NCBI GenBank assembly: GCA_964521285.1
Contig: CAZFQS010000002.1
Location: 1-64,000 of the forward strand
DNA: 64,000 nucleotides
Source of the DNA: G020354785 sp964521285
Lineage (GTDB): Bacteria > Bacteroidota > Bacteroidia > Bacteroidales > UBA10428
Direction: 5' to 3'
The notes beneath the pieces are model-generated. The model worked only from the letters and a program-made list of their open reading frames with translations, searched no databases and was not told where the DNA came from. The position numbers were made by a program, and so were the translations under genes. Of this stretch, positions 8,877 through 16,727 are shown piece by piece (the stretch's first letter is position 1; each line of letters begins with the position of its first letter).

Positions 8877-9083
8877 ATGGAGTGTAATAAAGATAGAAAT
8901 ATGAATTACTGTAACTGTACCTTTTCTTGCGGTAAAAAAGGTACATGCTGCGATTGTATACATTATCACAGAAAAATGGGACAGCTGCCTGCATGCTATT
9001 TCCCTTCTGATTATGAAAGGACAGGTGACAGGGATATAGAAAGTTTTATTAATTTATACAATAAGCAGGGAGCATGGTGGTAA
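8877..9083 (+). CDS. Small cysteine-rich protein, DUF6485-like
   Basis: 68 residues with nine cysteines: CNKDRNMNYCNCTFSC, KKGTCCDCIHYHR and LPACYF. I recognise the pattern as the small cytosolic DUF6485 family found in anaerobic bacteria; function unknown. The Cys/His arrangement suggests binding of zinc or an Fe-S cluster, which is inference. The ATG lies 14 bases after the peptidase stop, so it could be co-transcribed with it. Not long enough for other domains. Confidence 0.75.
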   Translation: MECNKDRNMNYCNCTFSCGKKGTCCDCIHYHRKMGQLPACYFPSDYERTGDRDIESFINLYNKQGAWW

Positions 9084-9237
9084 TTTTACAATTTACTCAC
9101 CTGTTAATAACTTTCCTGAAGCAATATTACCCATTCCTTTAATTTTAAAAAATTAATTTATTATTGAAACCAAATTAGGCTTTTACCAGTTTAATAGAAT
9201 ACTTTGAGAAATGAGAAGCATAAAAGGAAGAGTATTT

Positions 9238-12200
9238 ATGAAAAGGATCCTTGTAAAAGTCTCTACGTTATTGTTTGGTATTGCATTATTTAGCTTATTT
9301 ATTCGTTTTACTACTGCCAGGAATAGTTTTTATAACGAGTTCAAATTAAGAAAAGGGAAAACTGACCCTGCATTTTTAGCATCACCAAAAGAATGGGTAG
9401 ACTCGGTATTTAATTCGCTTTCTCCCAACGAAAGGATCGGACAGCTTATAATGGTAGCAGCTTATCATGACAATAATCCATACCATGATAAAGAAATAAA
9501 GAAACTTATACAAAAGTATAATATAGGCGGACTGATATTCTTCAGGGGCAGTCCCTACAAACAGGCAAAATTAACCAACCATTACCAGTCAATGGCGAAG
9601 ACACCTCTCCTTATTGCCATGGACGCTGAATACGGATTAGCTATGCGGCTGGACAGCACAGTTAAATATCCGATGCAGATGATGTTAGGAGCAGTAAAAA
9701 ATGAAAAGCTCATTTATGATATGGGTGTGCATATAGCAAAACAACTTAAGCTAATTGGCGTACACGTGAATTTTGCACCTGTTGTTGATGTAAATAATAA
9801 TCCTGATAATCCCGTAATAAATATGCGTTCGTTTGGTGAAGAGAGGGTTAATGTTGCCCGTAAAGGCCTTCTCTATATGAAGGGGATGCAGGAAAACAAC
9901 ATACTGGCTGTTGCAAAACATTTTCCAGGGCACGGAGATACTGATACTGATTCTCATTTAACATTACCTTTAATTCCCTATTCAAAGCAGAGACTGGACA
10001 GTATTGAACTTTTCCCTTTTAAAGAGTTGATCAGCAGCGGACTTGACGGAGTAATGACAGCTCATCTAAGTGTTCCGGCATTAGATACCATCCCCGCAAT
10101 AGCTTCTTCATTATCACAAAAAATTGTAACCGGCTTATTAAAAGAAGATTTGGGATTCAAAGGTCTTATTTTCACAGACGCTATGAACATGGGAGGTATT
10201 ACAAAGTACTTTGCGCCGGAAATAGCAAATGTTAAAGCAATTTCTGCAGGAAATGATATAATATTAATGCCGCACGATATACCGAAGACAATAGCATTGA
10301 TACAGAAAGAAATCAGAAAAGGTAATATTTCTCAAAAAGATGTTGATGACAAGTGCAAAAAAATACTAGCCGCTAAATACTGGGTAGGATTGAATAATTA
10401 TAAACCTGTTGACCTTAAAAATCTTAACAAAAATCTAAATCTTCCGGAATTCACATTACTTCAAAGAAAGCTTGTAGAATCATCATTAACACTAATAAGA
10501 AATAAAAATGAACTCATACCTCTTGAGAGACTTGATACTTTAAAAATTGTTTCTATTGCAATAGGTAGCGAGAAGCCAAATGTCTTTCAAAACACTTTGG
10601 AATTATACTCTAAGGTTGACAAGATTTTAATTGATAAGAATCCTTCACTGAGCCAGTTCGATATTATATCAGATAATTACAATCTCTTTATAGTCAGTAT
10701 TCATAATACTGACATAAGTGTCTCAAAAAATTACGGGATATCATCTGAAACGATAGCATTTATTGATAGCCTTTCAGAGAAATGTAATGTTATTTTGGAC
10801 CTGTTTGCTAATCCTTACGCGCTGGCCAGATTTAAGAACCTTAAAAAACTATCAGGACTTATTATATCTTATGAAGATACGGAAATAACCCAGAGTCTGT
10901 CAGCACAACTGATTTTTGGTGGTATACCTGCTGAAGGTTCACTACCTGTTTCTATTAATGGATATTTTCCGTTAAAAAGCAGTGTAAAAACCAAAGGCAA
11001 CCAGAGATTAAAATATACTATCCCATACGAAGCAAATCTTGATGAACGGTATTTACTGAAAATTGACTCAATAGCAATAAGTGCGATTAATAATAAAGTA
11101 ACACCAGGATGCCAGATATTAATAGCCAAAGGAGGCAAAGTGGTATATCATAAATCTTTCGGCTATCATACTTATAGAAAAAAGCAGGAAGTAAATAATT
11201 CCGATTTATATGATCTTGCATCCATAACAAAAATAGCCGCCACTGCCCCTGTAATTATGCAAATGTATGAACAGGGTATGATAAACCTGGAGGATAAGCT
11301 TTCAACATATCTGCCGTTTCTTGATACCACTAATAAAAGAGATATTATAATTAAAGATGTTCTTTTACACCAGTCCCAGCTGAAATCATGGATACCTTTT
11401 TATATTTCAACGCTTGAGCCGGTTTATCCTGATCAAAAGTTTGCCAGTAATAAATTTTCATTTTCTTATCCAATCCAGATAGGCCCTCATCGCTTTGCAA
11501 ACAAACATTTAAAATATAAAGATGGCTGCTATGCAAAAGAGTACTCCACGGAATTCCCTGTTCAGGTGGCGGAGAAAATGTATATGAACAGGTCACTCAT
11601 CGACTCAATATACAATACTATTGCTAATTCAGAATTAAATGGCGAAGAAGGTTACAAATACAGTGATCTCGGATTTTATTTGCTTTACAGGATTATTGAT
11701 GATAAGATTAAAACAGGATTCAGAAACTATCTTGATTATGAAATATACAGACCGCTCGGATCATATTCTCTGGGTTTTTGTCCGCTGGATAGATTTAGCA
11801 GGGAACAGATTACCCCGACTGAAAACGACCTGGTCTTTCGCAAACAGTTAATCCACGGTTATGTTCATGATCCCGGCGCAGCCATGCTGGGCGGTGTTTG
11901 TGGCCATGCAGGGTTATTCTCAAATGCCAATGATCTGGCCAAGCTAATGCAGATGTATTTAAATGGAGGTACTTACGGAGGTAAGAAATACCTAAAAGAA
12001 AAGACTATTAAATATTTTACTTCATGTCATGATTGCCAGAACGGTAACAGAAGAGGTATGTGCTTTGACAAACCTGAAACTGATACAACAAAAACCGGCC
12101 CCACCTATGAGGGAGTATCAACTGAAAGTTATGGTCATACCGGTTTTACGGGCACAATAGCATGGGTGGACCCTGAATATGAAATTATATACATATTTCT

Positions 12201-12297
12201 TTCAAACAGAGTATACCCTGACGCAATTAATAATAAACTGGTTGAATATAATATAAGGACTGATATCCAGAAGATTATTTATGAAGCGATAAAGTAA
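9238..12297 (+). CDS. GH3 beta-N-acetylhexosaminidase fused to class C beta-lactamase-like domain
   Basis: About 1020 residues. The start at 9238 is preferred to 9211 because GGAAG stands just before it and it opens the signal peptide (MKRILVKVSTLLFGIALFSL). The N-terminal half is a NagZ-type GH3 domain with KHFPGHGDTDTDSH (about residue 227; the His/Asp pair is the NagZ acid/base signature) and FTDAMNMGGI with the nucleophile Asp. The C-terminal third is a serine-hydrolase domain with SITK (Ser662/Lys665), YSD at 808 in place of the usual YxN, and HTGFTG (967). This fusion is common in Bacteroidota and is thought to work on peptidoglycan fragments. The beta-lactamase-like part may be an esterase or peptidase rather than give resistance. 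Confidence 0.93.
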   Translation: MKRILVKVSTLLFGIALFSLFIRFTTARNSFYNEFKLRKGKTDPAFLASPKEWVDSVFNSLSPNERIGQLIMVAAYHDNNPYHDKEIKKLIQKYNIGGLIFFRGSPYKQAKLTNHYQSMAKTPLLIAMDAEYGLAMRLDSTVKYPMQMMLGAVKNEKLIYDMGVHIAKQLKLIGVHVNFAPVVDVNNNPDNPVINMRSFGEERVNVARKGLLYMKGMQENNILAVAKHFPGHGDTDTDSHLTLPLIPYSKQRLDSIELFPFKELISSGLDGVMTAHLSVPALDTIPAIASSLSQKIVTGLLKEDLGFKGLIFTDAMNMGGITKYFAPEIANVKAISAGNDIILMPHDIPKTIALIQKEIRKGNISQKDVDDKCKKILAAKYWVGLNNYKPVDLKNLNKNLNLPEFTLLQRKLVESSLTLIRNKNELIPLERLDTLKIVSIAIGSEKPNVFQNTLELYSKVDKILIDKNPSLSQFDIISDNYNLFIVSIHNTDISVSKNYGISSETIAFIDSLSEKCNVILDLFANPYALARFKNLKKLSGLIISYEDTEITQSLSAQLIFGGIPAEGSLPVSINGYFPLKSSVKTKGNQRLKYTIPYEANLDERYLLKIDSIAISAINNKVTPGCQILIAKGGKVVYHKSFGYHTYRKKQEVNNSDLYDLASITKIAATAPVIMQMYEQGMINLEDKLSTYLPFLDTTNKRDIIIKDVLLHQSQLKSWIPFYISTLEPVYPDQKFASNKFSFSYPIQIGPHRFANKHLKYKDGCYAKEYSTEFPVQVAEKMYMNRSLIDSIYNTIANSELNGEEGYKYSDLGFYLLYRIIDDKIKTGFRNYLDYEIYRPLGSYSLGFCPLDRFSREQITPTENDLVFRKQLIHGYVHDPGAAMLGGVCGHAGLFSNANDLAKLMQMYLNGGTYGGKKYLKEKTIKYFTSCHDCQNGNRRGMCFDKPETDTTKTGPTYEGVSTESYGHTGFTGTIAWVDPEYEIIYIFLSNRVYPDAINNKLVEYNIRTDIQKIIYEAIK

Positions 12298-12311
12298 ACT
12301 TAAATCCGGAT

Positions 12312-13376
12312 TCACTTATATTTCCCCTTTTTCAAAGCCGATTCTATCCTGTTCAGACCTTCCTCGATTTCTTTGGATTCCAGCGCATAGCTCAATCTTA
12401 TTCTGTCCTGTGATCCAAACCAGTCACCCAGGTAGGTTATAACTTTATATTTTGTATATAGATCCCAGACAAATTTTGCAGGCTCATTAAATTCCGGAAA
12501 TACATAGAATGCACCTTCCGGTTTCCACAAATTAAATCCCAAATCGCATAATCCCCTAAAAATGATATCTCTCCTTTCACGCCAAATCTGTTGCTGGTGC
12601 TGTATATATGTTTTTGGTGCTTTCGTTGCATTTAATGCCATATCCTGTGCAATCAGACTGGTATTCATTGAAGTGTGAGTTTTTATCTCAATAGCCTTAT
12701 TAACAATTTCCTGATCACTACTCCATAAATAACCCACTCTAACCCCGCACATAGCATATGTTTTGGAAAAAGAATTTACAGTGATAACATGATTTCCCTG
12801 AATATGATAGTTCTCTCTCTCGTAAATTAAATCTTTATATACTTCATCAGATACAATATAAATACTCTTTTTTCTTGTTATGTTTTCAATTTCTTTGAGT
12901 GTCTCTATATTTTCTATTCTTCCGGTTGGATTAGAGGGTGAATTAATTAGTACAGCTTTGCAGTCTTTTATTTTTTTATTAAAATCATTCATATCTATCC
13001 TGCCCTCTTTCAAATCGGTATATACAGGCTCCATACCTGCAAAATGAACAATGTTTGGGTATGAGTAATAATATGGTCTTGGCAACAAAACCTTACCGCG
13101 GCCCATTGCTCTGAATATTAAATCCAGAGCTTCAGAAGCTCCATTTGTAATTATAAAATTATTCGCAGTGGAGGCCGGGTACTCTAGTGAAAGTGCTTTT
13201 CTTAGTTCATACTCTCCCTGGATTAACCCGTATCTTAAATCAAATCTGATTTTCAACCCTTCCGTTACTTCTACAGGAGGCGGTAAATCTGGCTGGCCTG
13301 AACCAAAACTTATGATGCCAGTACTCTGCTTACCAATAAATATTGAAGGACTCCTTAAATCTTCGTTTATACTCAT
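12312..13376 (-). CDS. Pyridoxal-phosphate aminotransferase, class I/II
   Basis: 354-residue fold-type I aminotransferase. Cofactor residues are visible: Asn148 in INSPSNPTG, Asp177/Tyr180 in YIVSDEVYKD, and the Schiff-base Lys205 in NSFSKTYAMCGVRVGYL. The opening GSGQPDLPPP is typical of aspartate/aromatic-type enzymes. The amino-acid substrate cannot be fixed; it is somewhat shorter than the usual 390-400 residues. It is convergent with the GH3 gene (14 bases between stops) and has a well-formed promoter just upstream (13442-13473). Confidence 0.9.
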   Translation of the reverse strand: MSINEDLRSPSIFIGKQSTGIISFGSGQPDLPPPVEVTEGLKIRFDLRYGLIQGEYELRKALSLEYPASTANNFIITNGASEALDLIFRAMGRGKVLLPRPYYYSYPNIVHFAGMEPVYTDLKEGRIDMNDFNKKIKDCKAVLINSPSNPTGRIENIETLKEIENITRKKSIYIVSDEVYKDLIYERENYHIQGNHVITVNSFSKTYAMCGVRVGYLWSSDQEIVNKAIEIKTHTSMNTSLIAQDMALNATKAPKTYIQHQQQIWRERRDIIFRGLCDLGFNLWKPEGAFYVFPEFNEPAKFVWDLYTKYKVITYLGDWFGSQDRIRLSYALESKEIEEGLNRIESALKKGKYK

Positions 13377-13441
13377 TTAATTTATAGCTTATAAAATATT
13401 AATCTAACTATCGGCTCTGGCTGTTTTTAAAAACAGAAAAG

Positions 13442-13473
13442 CAAAACTAATACGAATAAAAGGGACCTCCAAA
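13442..13473 (-). promoter_or_regulatory. Bacteroidota-type promoter for the aminotransferase gene
   Basis: On the minus strand TTTG (13473-13470), a 20-base spacer, then TAGTTTTG (13449-13442), an exact match to the -33/-7 TTTG...TAnnTTTG consensus. Transcription would start near 13435 and leave a leader of about 60 bases before the ATG at 13376. Confidence 0.6.
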
Positions 13474-13483
13474 TTTTCAGATC

Positions 13484-13520
13484 AAAAAAAAATCCCTTTC
13501 AATAATTGAAGGGATTTTTT
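13484..13520 (-). terminator. Intrinsic terminator downstream of the small ORF
   Basis: AAATCCCTT pairs with AAGGGATTT around a short loop, with A-run and T-run flanks, so it can end transcripts from either strand. The nearest coding sequence reading into it is the small minus-strand ORF ending at 13557, which supports that ORF being transcribed. Confidence 0.6.
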
Positions 13521-13556
13521 CCCGGACATAAGCTTTAATGTATACTAAATTATTAT

Positions 13557-13757
13557 CTAATAAATTCGATATTTAGTGTTATTGTCAACCCTAACGTGAG
13601 AAGGATTTCTTAAATAACTTGTCAATAACATCCTCAATTTATTAAACTTCATCTGCATCTGATTTTTTGTCTCATGTGCCCATTTCAATCCTAATTTAAG
13701 TCTGTTAAAATCAGAATTTGTGCCGTTAAATAATGAAGTCTTGTTATAATTAATCAT
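13557..13757 (-). CDS. Hypothetical small basic protein
   Basis: 66 residues, basic, with no signal peptide, membrane segment or motif I recognise (ends KYRIY). It has an ATG start, stands alone in a non-coding region and is followed within 40 bases by a good terminator, which is why I list it. A conserved TAnnTTTG element was not found upstream. It may be a Bacteroidota-specific small protein or a chance ORF. Confidence 0.4.
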   Translation of the reverse strand: MINYNKTSLFNGTNSDFNRLKLGLKWAHETKNQMQMKFNKLRMLLTSYLRNPSHVRVDNNTKYRIY

Positions 13758-14119
13758 CTGTAATAAGTTAAGATATAGTTATATAATTAAACGTAAAAAT
13801 CTATAAATAGGTTGCTAAAATATTATTTTTTTTTACCCACCCCCGATTTTCCGGTAAATTCCAATTTTTAGGCCAAAGTATATGATTGCAGAATATGACC
13901 TGCATCAACTAAATCCAAGTTTTCAACAGATTGATTAAAACTATCAACATATCACAGCACTTCTAAAGTATTTTTATAATCTGTGTTTGATCTGAAATCC
14001 GGACCTTATATTTATATAAATCAGCAGACTATAAAAGATAGGTAGTCTGGTTACGGGGAAAATAAATTACTTATAACAGAAAGGCGGGTATGGATCTTAA
14101 TGAGCTGTATGATCCTGAT
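13758..14119. other. Intergenic stretch, weak hairpin only
   Basis: A 362-base stretch between the small ORF and the SiaC-like gene. The only structure seen is CAGACTA (14025-14031) pairing with TAGTCTG (14043-14049) around 11 bases, which might end the SiaC-gene transcript although no strong T-run follows. An ORF on the plus strand from 14090 is only the antisense of the SiaC gene. No RNA gene was recognised. Confidence 0.45.
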
Positions 14120-14494
14120 TTAAAACTCAACTATCTCAAAGGGTATATCAACGTTCTCTTTAAACTCTTCTCCCAGGTCATACATGTCCTCATCATCCTC
14201 TTCATAATACCATATCACTTTTACTTCATTACCGGTTTCCTGAATTTGTTCGAGTCTCAGAAGAATATCCTGTATAAGTTTCGAAGTGGCAGTATTAAAA
14301 TATATATACTTAAAAACAAATTCCGTATTTTTATTGGGATCCAATTTGTAATCATCAAGCCAGTCTATTACAGGCTGATAGAATGTAATTACGTCTTCAG
14401 GCAAAGAACGTCCCGAAATTTCAAATATATCATTATCTGGATCAAATAATACTTTAGGGGTGTCAGTTGTCCCTTTAATATCCAATAGTTCCAT
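14120..14494 (-). CDS. SiaC-family (DUF1987) regulatory phosphoprotein
   Basis: 124 residues from the ATG at 14494 (a TTG 15 bases upstream is less likely). The whole protein matches the DUF1987/SiaC family: DTPKVLFDPDNDIFEISGRSLPEDV, YQPVIDWLDDY, and FKYIYFNTATSKLIQDIL. Thr68 in YFNTATSK aligns with the threonine phosphorylated by the SiaB kinase in Pseudomonas. The partner switch in that system controls c-di-GMP synthesis and aggregation; in Bacteroidota the family usually sits with a SpoIIE-type phosphatase, but no partner is seen here. The C-terminus is very acidic (EEDDEDMYDLGEEF). Confidence 0.85.
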   Translation of the reverse strand: MELLDIKGTTDTPKVLFDPDNDIFEISGRSLPEDVITFYQPVIDWLDDYKLDPNKNTEFVFKYIYFNTATSKLIQDILLRLEQIQETGNEVKVIWYYEEDDEDMYDLGEEFKENVDIPFEIVEF

Positions 14495-14719
14495 AATAAT
14501 AATTTTCAATCAAATTAGTCAATATTATATCTTGTTGCAAATTTGAAAGTTATCAATTCCTATTATCTCATAATCTAAATTACGTTAATTTTTACTATTA
14601 TATTATCTTTAGCAAAGAAAAAAATGAACATCTTCAATAAACTTTTCACAATTATTAATATTTTCGGGAAACTCATAGTATATCGAAATACTTATAACAA
14701 AATAATATAGAATTTTAAA

Positions 14720-15709
14720 ATGAGCTATTTACCTTCAGGTAAACGTTATTCAACAATGATTTATAATTATTGCGGGAAAAGTGGTCTTCAAATTCCCATC
14801 ATATCTTTGGGTTTATGGCATAATTTCGGGCATGTAGATAAATTCGAAAACGCAAGAAAAATTTTATTAAAAGCATTCGATTCAGGTATTACTCATTTCG
14901 ATCTGGCTAATAATTACGGACCACCGCCTGGTTCTGCTGAGATAAATTTTGGTACTATATTAAAACGGGATTTAAGCAGATACCGGGATGAGTTAGTTAT
15001 TTCCACGAAAGCCGGCTACAAGATGTGGGACGGTCCTTATGGGGAATGGGGCTCAAGAAAATATTTACTTGCCAGTCTCGATCAAAGTTTACAGCGGATG
15101 CAGCTTGATTATGTTGATATATTTTATTCACATCGCCCTGATCCCAATACTCCTCTCGAAGAGACAATGGGTGCCCTTGACCATGCAGTTAAGCAGGGAA
15201 AAGCATTATATGCCGGTATTTCTAATTACAATCCCGAACAAACAGCAAAAGCTGCAGGGATACTTAAAAAATCAGGCACACCGTGCCTCATTCACCAGCC
15301 CAAATATTCTATGTTTGAAAGACAGATAGAAAACAAATTACTTGATATTTTAGAGAAAGAAGGAATAGGATCAATAGCATTTTCTCCCCTGGCCCAGGGT
15401 TTACTTACTGATAAATACCTTAGTGGTATACCTGAAAATTCAAGGGCTGCCAAACCTCATGGTTTTCTCAGGAGAGAAGAGGTAACAGATGAAAAGATTA
15501 ATAAAATCAGAAAAATAAATGAAGTTGCAAAAAAAAGAAACCAGACTTTGGCCCAGATGGCTATTGCATGGATATTGAGGGATAAGCGAATTACTTCGGT
15601 ATTAGTAGGTGTTAGTTCAGTTGAACAATTAAATGATAACCTGGAATCAATAAATAATCTGAATTTTGATCCTAAAGAACTTAAAGCAATTGACGAAATT
15701 CTTAAATAA
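14720..15709 (+). CDS. Aldo/keto reductase, YghZ-like
   Basis: 329-residue AKR barrel. The catalytic tetrad is visible: Asp and Tyr in THFDLANNYGPPPGSAE, Lys in VISTKAGYKMW, His in DIFYSHRPD. The insert GPPPGSAEINFG and WDGPYGEWGS are typical of the YghZ/L-glyceraldehyde-3-phosphate reductase group (AKR14). It probably reduces small aldehydes with NADPH. The stop TAA is followed directly by the ATG of a Gfo/Idh dehydrogenase, so the two form an operon and may share a sugar pathway. Confidence 0.9.
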   Translation: MSYLPSGKRYSTMIYNYCGKSGLQIPIISLGLWHNFGHVDKFENARKILLKAFDSGITHFDLANNYGPPPGSAEINFGTILKRDLSRYRDELVISTKAGYKMWDGPYGEWGSRKYLLASLDQSLQRMQLDYVDIFYSHRPDPNTPLEETMGALDHAVKQGKALYAGISNYNPEQTAKAAGILKKSGTPCLIHQPKYSMFERQIENKLLDILEKEGIGSIAFSPLAQGLLTDKYLSGIPENSRAAKPHGFLRREEVTDEKINKIRKINEVAKKRNQTLAQMAIAWILRDKRITSVLVGVSSVEQLNDNLESINNLNFDPKELKAIDEILK

Positions 15710-16711
15710 ATGAGTAAAATCTTTAACTGGGGAATAATTGGTCTGGGTAAAATTGCAGAGTCTTTTGCAGATGATCTTAAATTACTTCCTGAGGCCAGGT
15801 TATTTGCAGTAGCATCAAGAAGTCAGCAAAAAGCTGAATTGTTTGCAAAAAAATTTAATGCGGTTCTGGCATACGGATGCTACGAAAATATTGTAAAAAA
15901 TAAAGACCTGGATATAATATATATAGCAACCCCTCATTCCCTGCATTGTGAGAATACTATAATGTGTCTTAACAATAAAATTGCTGTCCTTTGTGAAAAG
16001 CCACTTGCCATAAATTCAACTGAAGTAAAAAGAATGATAAGCTGTTCAGAAGAGAATAATACTTTTCTAATGGAGGCCTTGTGGACGCGCTTCCTGCCGT
16101 CTGTTGAAAAAGTACTGGAATTACTTAAAAAGAATGTTATAGGTAATATTCAGCTTTTAAGAGCTGACTTTGGATTCAAAGCCCCAAAGGATAAAAATAA
16201 CCGCTTATTCAATATTAACCTGGGAGGCGGATCACTACTTGATGTTGGAATATACCCTGTCTTTCTTTCCCTGCTGATTATGGGTATGCCTTCCGTAATA
16301 GAGGCAACTGCCACAATCGGTCCTACAGAAGTAGATGAAAGCTGTGGTATAACGTTGAAAAATAATAATGGACAAATAGCCAGCTTGTTTTCAAGTATTG
16401 TTGCCAGAACAGGTATCGAGGCTGAAATAATCGGCGATAATGGCAGAATTTTATTACATAGTGAATTCTACCGTCCGACAATACTGTCAATAATTCGTCA
16501 GGATGGTTCTATTGAGACAATTGAACCTCATTATATAGGAAAGGGATTTACATATGAAGCCGCTGAAGTAATGCATTGTCTTAAAAAAGGTTCTATTGAG
16601 AGCAAAAAAATGAGTCATGACTTAAGTCTTCAGCTAATAGAAGTGTTAGATAAAATACGACAGAAAAGTGGAATTTATTATCCCAATCATGACAATTTAA
16701 AACCTGCCTGA
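15710..16711 (+). CDS. Gfo/Idh/MocA-family oxidoreductase (dihydrodiol-dehydrogenase-like)
   Basis: 333 residues. The Rossmann N-terminus has WGIIGLGKIAESFADDL and the hallmark CEKPLAINSTEVKRM; MEALWTRFLPSV and LGGGSLLDVGIYPVFLSLLIMG are typical of the dimeric dihydrodiol dehydrogenase/xylose dehydrogenase branch, where they shape the active site. It likely oxidises a sugar or polyol with NAD(P). It starts on the base after the stop of the aldo/keto reductase gene, so translation is probably coupled. It is convergent with the ABC permease gene. Confidence 0.88.
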   Translation: MSKIFNWGIIGLGKIAESFADDLKLLPEARLFAVASRSQQKAELFAKKFNAVLAYGCYENIVKNKDLDIIYIATPHSLHCENTIMCLNNKIAVLCEKPLAINSTEVKRMISCSEENNTFLMEALWTRFLPSVEKVLELLKKNVIGNIQLLRADFGFKAPKDKNNRLFNINLGGGSLLDVGIYPVFLSLLIMGMPSVIEATATIGPTEVDESCGITLKNNNGQIASLFSSIVARTGIEAEIIGDNGRILLHSEFYRPTILSIIRQDGSIETIEPHYIGKGFTYEAAEVMHCLKKGSIESKKMSHDLSLQLIEVLDKIRQKSGIYYPNHDNLKPA

Positions 16712-16727
16712 GCAGCTAATAAGATTT

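Noticed and set aside
12303..12312. AATCCGGATT palindrome between convergent stops
   Set aside because: Ten bases only and no T-run; may be chance.
14090..14449. 119-codon plus-strand ORF overlapping the SiaC-like gene
   Set aside because: It is antisense to a recognisable DUF1987 protein and its translation is hydrophobic without pattern; a shadow frame.
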